Shown one piece after another: positions 5,935-10,266 of a stretch of 10,266 bases of DNA. The first letter of the stretch is position 1. Each line of letters opens with the position of its first letter. This stretch comes from an uncultured Oscillospiraceae bacterium (GTDB taxonomy: Bacteria > Bacillota > Clostridia > Oscillospirales > Acutalibacteraceae), in the NCBI GenBank assembly GCA_900549155.1, contig URNF01000074.1, forward strand, positions 1 to 10,266, given 5' to 3'. The notes beneath the pieces are model-generated. The model did no database searches. It was not told the DNA's origin and saw only the letters and a program-made list of their open reading frames with translations. The position numbers were made by a program, and so were the translations under genes.

Positions 5935-6203
5935 ACGCATTCCTCCAAAAGTGCGTTTTCACGCAGGTTTTTCAAAAAGGCGTCCACATCTCTCTGTGCC
6001 GTCGCCTCGTCCACGTCATATTCATCGAGCAGCGCCTTTGTCAGCGTCTGTGCCGTCTGCTCCCCGCTGAGCTTTTCCCAAAGAAACGCGCCGGTGGCGT
6101 TGAGGGTGATCATACAGCGAAAATCCACAGCCTGCGCGCCGAGCGGCACGACAATGTGATTATCCCCGATGGTTTTCAGAACAAACCCTTCTTTGATCTT
6201 CAT
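5931..6203 (-). CDS. PqqD-like protein (RiPP recognition element fold)
   Basis: A 90-residue protein with the PqqD pattern: an N-terminal beta part (FVLKTIGDNHIVVPLG, then FRCMITLNATGAFLWEKL), then helices (TAQTLTKALLDEYDVDEATAQRDVDAFLKNLRENALLE). The LNATGAFLWEKL motif is the hallmark of the winged-helix fold that grips leader peptides of ribosomally made, modified peptides and hands them to a modifying enzyme. It lies between an HprK-like kinase and an S26-type peptidase, so it may present a peptide to one or both. AAAGGAG lies 12 bases before the ATG at 6203, longer than usual; no better in-frame start exists. No precursor peptide gene is visible nearby: neighbouring genes abut or overlap. 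Family assignment is good; the partner is unknown. Confidence 0.85.
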   Translation of the reverse strand: MKIKEGFVLKTIGDNHIVVPLGAQAVDFRCMITLNATGAFLWEKLSGEQTAQTLTKALLDEYDVDEATAQRDVDAFLKNLRENALLEECV

Positions 6204-6220
6204 ACAGTAAGCACTCTCCT

Positions 6221-7087
6221 TTATTTCATCTCCGAAAATATCCCGTCGCGCGAAACGACCGCCGCCGACGGATCCATGTTGCAGGCAAGGCGATAGACCG
6301 GCACGCGCTGTACCAGGGTCGCCATGAAGTCCGCCAGCCGATTTTCCAGTTCCATGTCGCCATAGGGACGGACGATCTCCCGCCCCATGCGAAACAGCGC
6401 TTCGACAGGCGCCATCCGTTCAATGCAATTGTCCGCGCCGCGTTCCAGAAACACGATCGCGTGCAGCGGCGCGGCAATGTTATTGTTGAGGTCGGTCTTG
6501 CCGCTCCACGGTGTCCCATAGACCGTCACGCCGTCATCGGAAAAGCGCAGTGCGGGCTTGTCGTCGTTGATGTGCTCCACATCTGCGCCGAACTGCCGAT
6601 GCCACAGCGCCGTGTGGGTGGATTTTCCCGTTCCGGAGGGAGCGGAAAAAATGACGCCTTTCCCGCGATAGGCGATCGCGGAGCCATGCAGCACCGCGCC
6701 GCCGAGATATCCGAGACGGAAAGCAAATTCCTGCCCCGAGTAGGCATATTCATAGTCCGTCGGCGACAGCTTTCCGCCGGTCGGAGACAGCAGGATGTCG
6801 GCGCGCGCCGCGGCGGGGGCATAGGTCGTCAAATGACGGATGTGTCCGTCTTCGCCGACACGGGTGTAGGCACAAAAGCGCCCGTCCGGCAGCCGCAGCA
6901 TGTGCAGACTGTGGCAGCTCCACACCTCTTCGGCTGCAGGCAGGGTGATCTCGGTCACGATCTTCGAGGTCATCACCATCTGCGGGGGCTTGTCCTCATT
7001 TGCCGCATAGGCGGCAAAGCGGCGGTCAAAAAACGCCTTATCGGTCATTTCCGCGTCTATCGGCATATCTGCCACACATATCCGCAA
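6221..7087 (-). CDS. HprK-like kinase (HPr kinase C-terminal fold)
   Basis: A 288-residue protein whose C-terminal half has the HPr kinase/PEPCK-like P-loop fold: GAVLHGSAIAYRGKGVIF leading into SAPSGTGKST (about 148-157), then INDDKPALR (about 174-182) and GTPWSGKTDLNNN (about 191-203). The N-terminal half (about 1-120) matches nothing I recognise, and the bifunctional HPrK/phosphorylase hallmarks are not visible, so it is probably not the carbon-catabolite HPr kinase. Relatives are found with PqqD-like proteins near exosortase, polysaccharide and lasso-peptide loci; in paeninodin biosynthesis such an enzyme phosphorylates the peptide. Start: a GTG at 7096 lies inside the Shine-Dalgarno GAGGTGA; the in-frame TTG at 7087, 5 bases beyond it, gives MRICVADMPIDAEM and is preferred. 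The Shine-Dalgarno overlaps the stop of the GNAT gene. Confidence 0.82.
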   Translation of the reverse strand: MRICVADMPIDAEMTDKAFFDRRFAAYAANEDKPPQMVMTSKIVTEITLPAAEEVWSCHSLHMLRLPDGRFCAYTRVGEDGHIRHLTTYAPAAARADILLSPTGGKLSPTDYEYAYSGQEFAFRLGYLGGAVLHGSAIAYRGKGVIFSAPSGTGKSTHTALWHRQFGADVEHINDDKPALRFSDDGVTVYGTPWSGKTDLNNNIAAPLHAIVFLERGADNCIERMAPVEALFRMGREIVRPYGDMELENRLADFMATLVQRVPVYRLACNMDPSAAVVSRDGIFSEMK

Positions 7088-7097
7088 ACAGCTCACC

Positions 7098-7559
7098 TCA
7101 CCGTTTCTTTTCCTTGATCATCTGCGCATACGGCAGCGCCGTATAACCCAATCGTTCATACAGCCGTACGGCATTTGTGTTCACCGGCTCCACTTCCAGC
7201 CGATACCGTGCGGCAGGGCGGTTTTCTTCCACAAAGCGGAAGAAAAAGCTGCCGAGCCCCTTGCCCCTGTAGGCGGGGCGGATATAGAGTTCTTCCAGCC
7301 ACACGACCATGCCGCCCGCCTCGCGGGAGAAGGTCTTTGAAAGCAGCCCGAAGCCGCAGTCAACGCCGTCATAGGACAGCAAAAAGCCCTCGGCATAGGC
7401 ATCCGACCGCATCATTTCGTCAAAGGTGCGCTCGTGAAACGCGGCATCCACATCGTGCAGCACCGCCGGAGAGGCATAAAACTCCCGACTCATTGTGAGA
7501 AACAGCGCCCGATCCGCCGCCGTCAGCGACCGCACGGCGCACAAAGAAGTTGCCATCAT
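7098..7559 (-). CDS. GNAT family N-acetyltransferase
   Basis: A 153-residue acetyl-CoA-dependent acyltransferase of the GNAT superfamily. The pantetheine/pyrophosphate-binding motif A is LEELYIRPAYRGKGLGSFFF (about 88-107, with RGKGLG), and motif B is NTNAVRLYERLGYTALPY (about 127-144). The fold covers the whole protein. The start is ATG at 7559 (or the adjacent ATG at 7556), because AGGAGG lies 4 (7) bases upstream; the frame is open nine codons further but those run through the Shine-Dalgarno. It is the first gene of the five-gene operon and begins right after the terminator of the tRNA-Gly gene. The acceptor is unknown; a small amine or a peptide N-terminus are both possible, and a link to the kinase/PqqD/peptidase group is inferred from position only. 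Confidence 0.88.
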   Translation of the reverse strand: MMATSLCAVRSLTAADRALFLTMSREFYASPAVLHDVDAAFHERTFDEMMRSDAYAEGFLLSYDGVDCGFGLLSKTFSREAGGMVVWLEELYIRPAYRGKGLGSFFFRFVEENRPAARYRLEVEPVNTNAVRLYERLGYTALPYAQMIKEKKR

Positions 7560-7569
7560 CGGTCCTCCT

Positions 7570-7607
7570 AAAAAAACAGCCCTCAAAGACAGAGATCTTC
7601 GAGGGCT
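7570..7607 (-). terminator. Intrinsic terminator of the tRNA-Gly gene
   Basis: Read on the minus strand, AGCCCTC and GAGGGCT form a 7-bp stem that continues through a G-U pair and AAGA/TCTT to a 6-base loop, followed by GTTTTTTT. The stem begins 2 bases after the tRNA 3' CCA. The T-run is followed within one base by the AGGAGG Shine-Dalgarno of the GNAT gene, so any transcription of the downstream operon from upstream must read through it. Confidence 0.9.
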
Positions 7608-7608
7608 T

Positions 7609-7682
7609 TGGAGCGGAAGACGGGAATCGAACCCGCATATTCAGCTTGGGAAGCTGACGTTCTACCACTGAACTACTCCCGC
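7609..7682 (-). tRNA. tRNA-Gly (anticodon CCC)
   Basis: A 74-nt cloverleaf read on the minus strand. The acceptor stem GCGGGAG pairs with CTTCCGC (one G-U), and CCA is encoded. The D-arm contains AGTTCAGTGGTAGAAC. The anticodon stem TCAGC/GCTGA encloses the loop TTCCCAA, giving anticodon CCC, which reads GGG glycine codons. The T-arm is GCGGG TTCGATT CCCGT. All standard parts are present and nothing looks degenerate. Confidence 0.96.
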
Positions 7683-7696
7683 ACAAGCACTTTGTC

Positions 7697-7725
7697 AGTG
7701 TACCACAAAACCCGAAAAAAAGCAA
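7697..7725 (-). promoter_or_regulatory. Probable promoter of the tRNA-Gly gene
   Basis: On the minus strand TTGCTT (7720-7725), a 17-base spacer and TACACT (7697-7702), with the start expected about 8 bases before the mature tRNA. The -35 is weak (TTG only). A perfect TTGACA at 7727-7732 is 24 bases from the -10 box and too far to pair with it. Confidence 0.5.
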
Positions 7726-7728
7726 GTG

Positions 7729-7995
7729 TCAATTTTCTGCTGCCGTCTTCACCATTTCCACATACTGTTCCCACAAATACTGACGGCTTTCCGCAAGCCC
7801 CTCCGCGGTCAGCGGCAGGTCATGCTGCGCTTTCATTTCGCTGACAGCGCTGCAGTACATCCCATACCACACCGCGATGTGCAGCGTTTCATCATCCGGC
7901 GTCAGGATATAGTTCAACCCCTTATAGCTGCCGCTGTAGGTGTTGCCGCTTTTGAAATAGTGCAGCTCCGGATAGGCAAACGCGTCCTTTTCCAT
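7729..7995 (-). CDS. Uncharacterised 88-residue protein
   Basis: A small soluble-looking protein beginning MEKDAFAYPELHYFKSG, rich in aromatic residues (Y and W), with no signal peptide, membrane segment or cysteine cluster. I do not recognise a named family. Segments such as FKSGNTYSGSYKGLNYILTP and LHIAVWYGMYCS suggest a small beta-rich domain followed by a C-terminal helix (LAESRQYLWEQYVEMVK). Evidence that it is a real gene: a good promoter (8018-8046) points at it, GGGGGT lies about 7 bases before the ATG at 7995, and it ends just before the tRNA promoter. The same frame stays open upstream to 9705, but only because that strand is antisense to the M23 gene. No terminator follows, so its transcript may run into the tRNA gene. 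Confidence 0.75.
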   Translation of the reverse strand: MEKDAFAYPELHYFKSGNTYSGSYKGLNYILTPDDETLHIAVWYGMYCSAVSEMKAQHDLPLTAEGLAESRQYLWEQYVEMVKTAAEN

Positions 7996-8017
7996 GCACA
8001 GACCCCCATTCTCTGTT

Positions 8018-8046
8018 AGTATACCATACAAGCAGAAAATCCGCAA
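8018..8046 (-). promoter_or_regulatory. Sigma-A promoter of the 88-residue protein gene
   Basis: On the minus strand TTGCGG (8041-8046), a 17-base spacer and TATACT (8018-8023), the -10 matching 5 of 6. It is divergent from the M23 hydrolase promoter, with the two -35 boxes 18 bases apart. A 7-base direct repeat (CAAGCAG at 8029-8035 and 8044-8050) lies across its -35 and spacer. Confidence 0.7.
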
Positions 8047-8064
8047 GCAGTTTTCGCCCCGCTC

Positions 8065-8093
8065 TTGCATTTTTCGACAGAAAGGACTATACT
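8065..8093 (+). promoter_or_regulatory. Sigma-A promoter of the M23 hydrolase gene
   Basis: TTGCAT (8065-8070), a 17-base spacer and TATACT (8088-8093). It lies 34 bases before the ATG of the M23 hydrolase and is divergent from the promoter of the 88-residue protein gene. Confidence 0.75.
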
Positions 8094-8127
8094 TTCTTAA
8101 TATGTTCATCGGAAAGGGGGCGCGCGT

Positions 8128-9708
8128 ATGCCGTCGGAAGAAAACAAAGAGCATCTGCCCGTCGGGTATCTGCTGCGCGCGCCGTTTTATATCCTGTTTT
8201 TGCAGACACTGCGCTTTTACCATCAATTCTTTGCCGCCGCCAAGCGGTGGGCAAAGCGGCTTTGTCGGCGCATCGCGCACAGTCTCTTTGTCATTTTCTG
8301 CAAGCCATTTGTGCTCATGGGACACGGCAACCTGCTTGCAGGCACCGCGCGGCTGGTGATGCAGGCGGCGCTGTGTCTGTGGGGCGTGCTGCTGGTTGTG
8401 CCATGTGTGCGCAACACGCTCGGCTTCGGCATTTCCTATATGGGACGCGTCGTCGCCGTCACACAGACCGCCGAGACTGCCGAAAACGGCATCCTGCGTG
8501 CGACGCAGGTCATGCAGTTTTTCGACATGCCCGAAACACCGACTGTCACCCGCGTTGTCACCGCCAAGCGCACACTTTGCGATGTCGGCGGCGTTTCGGA
8601 TGCGCTGGTTGCCTGTCACGGCGATGCGCTGGCGCGGGCAGGCGGACTGTTCATCGACGGCGACTTCATCGGTGCCGTCGAGGACACCGATGCGCTGAAA
8701 ACAATGCTCGAAGCGCTGCGCACCGCGCGGGACGACGGCACGGAGACAAAGCCCTCGACCTTTGTGCAAAAAACGGAGATCACCGACGGTGCCTATCCCA
8801 ACGACACGCTGCTCACGGCGGATGCACTGCGGGAAAAGCTGCTGTCCGCACAGCGCGCGCCGCTGTGCTATACCGTACAAAACGGGGACACCCTCATCGG
8901 CATTGCCCGCGCAAACGGGCTGACGCTCCGCGAGCTGCGGGAAAGAAACCCCGCCTTTGCCGACTCCGATCTTGTCCATGCGGGCGACAGCCTGGTGATA
9001 CAGCCCGCCGCGGGGCTGCTGCAGGTGCGGCGCTATATACAAAAGACCTACACCGAGGTCATCCCTTATGAAACCAAAATTTTGCAGAACAATCGCCACT
9101 ATGTCGGTGAAAAGCACATCTCCGTCAGAGGTGTCAACGGCTCTCAGGAGGTCACGGCGGAGATCGAGCTGACCGACGGTGTGGAAACAGGGCGTACCGT
9201 ACTCAAAGCCACCGTACTCAAAATGCCGGTCACGCGAAAGGTGCAGGTCGGCACAAGACGCGGCAGCCGCACGGGAAAATATGTAAACGGCGACGGCGTT
9301 GCCACCGGCAGCTACACCTGGCCCGCACCCGGCATGCGCACCATCACCTCTTATTTCGGCAGACGCTGGGGAACGGTGCATCAGGGGCTGGACATCTCCG
9401 GCTATAACGCCAAGGGCAAGCCCATCGTCGCCGCGGACGGCGGCAGGGTGTATGCCGTCAACAGCACCAGCACATGGGGCACGGGCATTTTCGCGGGCTA
9501 CGGCTATGCCGTCATCATCGACCACGGAAACGGCGTCAAGACGCTCTATGCCCACTGCTCCAAAATTGCGGTGAAAGCGGGACAAAAGGTCACAAAGGGA
9601 CAGACCATCGCCTATATCGGCAGCACCGGCTACAGCACGGGCGCACACCTGCATTTTGAGGTGCGTGTGAACAACCGCCGCGTCGATCCGCTCCCGTATC
9701 TGCAATGA
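8128..9708 (+). CDS. Membrane-anchored LysM-G5-M23 peptidoglycan endopeptidase
   Basis: A 526-residue cell-wall hydrolase. Layout: a basic N-terminal segment of about 75 residues, a transmembrane anchor at about 78-94 (VMQAALCLWGVLLVVP), an extracytoplasmic linker, a LysM peptidoglycan-binding domain at about 247-292 (YTVQNGDTLIGIARANGLTL), a G5 domain at about 305-376, and a C-terminal M23 (lysostaphin/LytM-like) zinc endopeptidase at about 405-522. Zinc and catalytic residues are all visible: H418 and D422 (HQGLD), H476 (YAHCS), H507 and H509 (GAHLHF), so it should be active on peptide cross-links. The N-terminal cytoplasmic segment, with an amphipathic aromatic stretch (APFYILFLQTLRFYHQFF), is longer than usual. 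AAGGGGG lies 7 bases before the ATG. It is probably transcribed alone from its own promoter; it may act in wall growth or division, given zapA downstream. Confidence 0.94.
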   Translation: MPSEENKEHLPVGYLLRAPFYILFLQTLRFYHQFFAAAKRWAKRLCRRIAHSLFVIFCKPFVLMGHGNLLAGTARLVMQAALCLWGVLLVVPCVRNTLGFGISYMGRVVAVTQTAETAENGILRATQVMQFFDMPETPTVTRVVTAKRTLCDVGGVSDALVACHGDALARAGGLFIDGDFIGAVEDTDALKTMLEALRTARDDGTETKPSTFVQKTEITDGAYPNDTLLTADALREKLLSAQRAPLCYTVQNGDTLIGIARANGLTLRELRERNPAFADSDLVHAGDSLVIQPAAGLLQVRRYIQKTYTEVIPYETKILQNNRHYVGEKHISVRGVNGSQEVTAEIELTDGVETGRTVLKATVLKMPVTRKVQVGTRRGSRTGKYVNGDGVATGSYTWPAPGMRTITSYFGRRWGTVHQGLDISGYNAKGKPIVAADGGRVYAVNSTSTWGTGIFAGYGYAVIIDHGNGVKTLYAHCSKIAVKAGQKVTKGQTIAYIGSTGYSTGAHLHFEVRVNNRRVDPLPYLQ

Positions 9709-9727
9709 AAATTATCGTGCATATTGC

Positions 9728-9757
9728 TTGACTTTTGACACAGTCTCGCTTTATAAT
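9728..9757 (+). promoter_or_regulatory. Sigma-A promoter of zapA-U32
   Basis: TTGACT (9728-9733), an 18-base spacer and a perfect TATAAT (9752-9757). It leaves a leader of about 65 bases before the zapA ATG. A second TTGACA at 9735-9740 is only 11 bases from the -10 and cannot pair with it. Confidence 0.8.
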
Positions 9758-9830
9758 AGAAAAAAAGAGGAATTTCGACAGGGCGTGTGTCGCACATCCG
9801 TCGTATACAGGGAAAGGTGTGGTCATACCT

Positions 9831-10187
9831 ATGGCAGAAGTACAGAAATATCGCCTGTCCATTTGCGGTTCGGAATATACCATCTCCACCGATGAGCCGG
9901 CGGGATATATGCAGGAATTGGCGGCGCAGGTGGACACCGGCATGCGCAATCTGCTCAACAGCAACGAACGCATTACGCTGGTGCAGGCGGCGATCCTGAC
10001 GGCACTGATGAACGCCGACACCGCGCACAAGGCGGAAGCCTCGGCGGAAAATCTGCGGGACCAGATGAAGGATTTCATTTCGGAAAACGCCCACGCACGC
10101 CAGGAAGCGGACGCGGCACGTCGTGAAACGGTGCGTCTGCGCGGCGAGGTGGATGAGCTGCGCCGTCAGCTGGCTGCGCGTTCATGA
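9831..10187 (+). CDS. zapA: Cell division protein ZapA
   Basis: A 118-residue protein with the ZapA pattern: a short N-terminal beta domain (KYRLSICGSEYTISTDEPAGYMQELAAQVD, about 6-35), the helix with RITLVQAAILTALMNADTAHKA (about 47-68), and a long C-terminal coiled coil (about 70-115). ZapA binds FtsZ and bundles protofilaments at midcell. Length fits the longer clostridial forms. The frame is open from 9735, but the ATG at 9831 gives the family N-terminus. The Shine-Dalgarno AAAGGTG is about 11 bases upstream and lies in an imperfect palindrome (AGGTGTG/CATACCT, 9815-9830), so the site may be partly masked. Its stop overlaps the ATG of the U32 peptidase by 4 bases, an arrangement common in Clostridia. 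Confidence 0.9.
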   Translation: MAEVQKYRLSICGSEYTISTDEPAGYMQELAAQVDTGMRNLLNSNERITLVQAAILTALMNADTAHKAEASAENLRDQMKDFISENAHARQEADAARRETVRLRGEVDELRRQLAARS

Positions 10188-10266
10188 GCATGGAAATTTT
10201 GGCGCCGGCAGGCTCTGCCGACGCGTTGCAGGCGGCGGTACGGTGCGGTGCCGCCGCTGTTTATTT
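10184..10266 (+). CDS. U32 family peptidase, 5' end only
   Basis: Only the first 27 residues are in the window: MSMEILAPAGSADALQAAVR, then CGAAAVY. LAPAGS followed by the A.....GA.AVY pattern is the N-terminal signature of the U32 collagenase-like peptidase family (also found in tRNA/rRNA-modifying relatives). The ATG at 10184 overlaps the zapA stop (ATGA); a second ATG at 10190 gives MEILAPAG and is an alternative. No strong Shine-Dalgarno is visible, which suggests translation coupled to zapA. Gene order zapA-U32 supports the call. The rest, including any DUF3656-type extension, lies beyond the right edge. Confidence 0.82.
   Translation, partial: MSMEILAPAGSADALQAAVRCGAAAVY

Noticed and set aside
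6221..7087. HprK-like gene as the carbon-catabolite HPr kinase/phosphorylase
   Set aside because: The N-terminal half and hallmarks of bifunctional HPrK are absent, and the PqqD/S26 neighbourhood points to a different role.
5931..7087. PqqD-like gene as evidence of PQQ biosynthesis
   Set aside because: No pqqA, pqqC or radical SAM pqqE is present; the PqqD fold is a general peptide-recognition module.
7727..7732. Perfect TTGACA as the -35 of the tRNA-Gly promoter
   Set aside because: It is 24 bases from TACACT, and no acceptable -10 lies 16-18 bases away; TTGCTT at 7720-7725 has correct spacing.
7703..7740. A seven-T run on the minus strand as a terminator of the 88-residue gene
   Set aside because: Only a 4-bp stem (AGCA/TGCT) precedes it, too weak for an intrinsic terminator; the T-run lies in the spacer of the tRNA promoter.
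7729..9705. A 658-codon open frame on the minus strand covering the whole M23 gene
   Set aside because: It is antisense to a clearly coding LysM-G5-M23 gene and its translation shows no domain. Only its last 88 codons, behind their own promoter and ribosome site, are accepted as a gene.

Overview
The window reads as a GC-rich chromosomal segment from a Gram-positive anaerobe of the class Clostridia, probably a gut Oscillospirales/Ruminococcaceae-type organism. This is inferred from purine-rich Shine-Dalgarno sites (AGGAGG, AAAGGAG), near-consensus TTGACA/TATAAT promoters, the zapA-U32 peptidase pair, a capsule triad of the CapA/CapB/CapC type, and an ECF-type sigma factor whose tail resembles a clostridial family. 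No insertion sequence, phage gene or CRISPR array was seen, and no stretch longer than 300 bases lacks a gene.

Layout, minus strand from the left edge: (i) a sigma-70 family factor running off the left edge (1-535), with an inverted repeat and possible promoters in its leader; (ii) an ABC-2 type exporter permease and ATPase behind a TetR-type regulator (617-2641), with a clear promoter and a 28-bp palindromic operator candidate; (iii) a compact capsule phosphoregulation operon in the order Wzz-like adaptor, tyrosine kinase, PHP-type tyrosine phosphatase (2833-4913), with its own promoter and a strong terminator; (iv) a five-gene tightly packed operon of GNAT acetyltransferase, HprK-like kinase, PqqD-like peptide-binding protein, S24/S26-type serine peptidase and VanZ-family membrane protein (4976-7559); (v) a tRNA-Gly(CCC) gene with an intrinsic terminator directly in front of that operon; (vi) a small uncharacterised gene (7729-7995).

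From 8018 to 8093 two divergent promoters separate this minus-strand block from a plus-strand block. The plus strand carries a membrane-anchored LysM-G5-M23 cell-wall hydrolase (8128-9708), then zapA with its own promoter (9831-10187), overlapping by 4 bases a U32 family peptidase cut off at the right edge.

The most unusual part is the HprK-like kinase/PqqD/S26 peptidase/VanZ cassette. It joins a kinase fold, a peptide-recognition fold and a Ser-His protease without a visible precursor peptide or radical-SAM maturase, and it sits immediately upstream of the capsule regulation operon. It resembles in outline the HprK-related kinase plus PqqD pairs known beside polysaccharide and RiPP loci. The operon has no evident promoter of its own and seems to depend on read-through of the tRNA-Gly terminator. 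Several genes here (VanZ, S26 peptidase, HprK-like kinase, ABC ATPase) appear to use TTG or GTG starts, judged from Shine-Dalgarno spacing.
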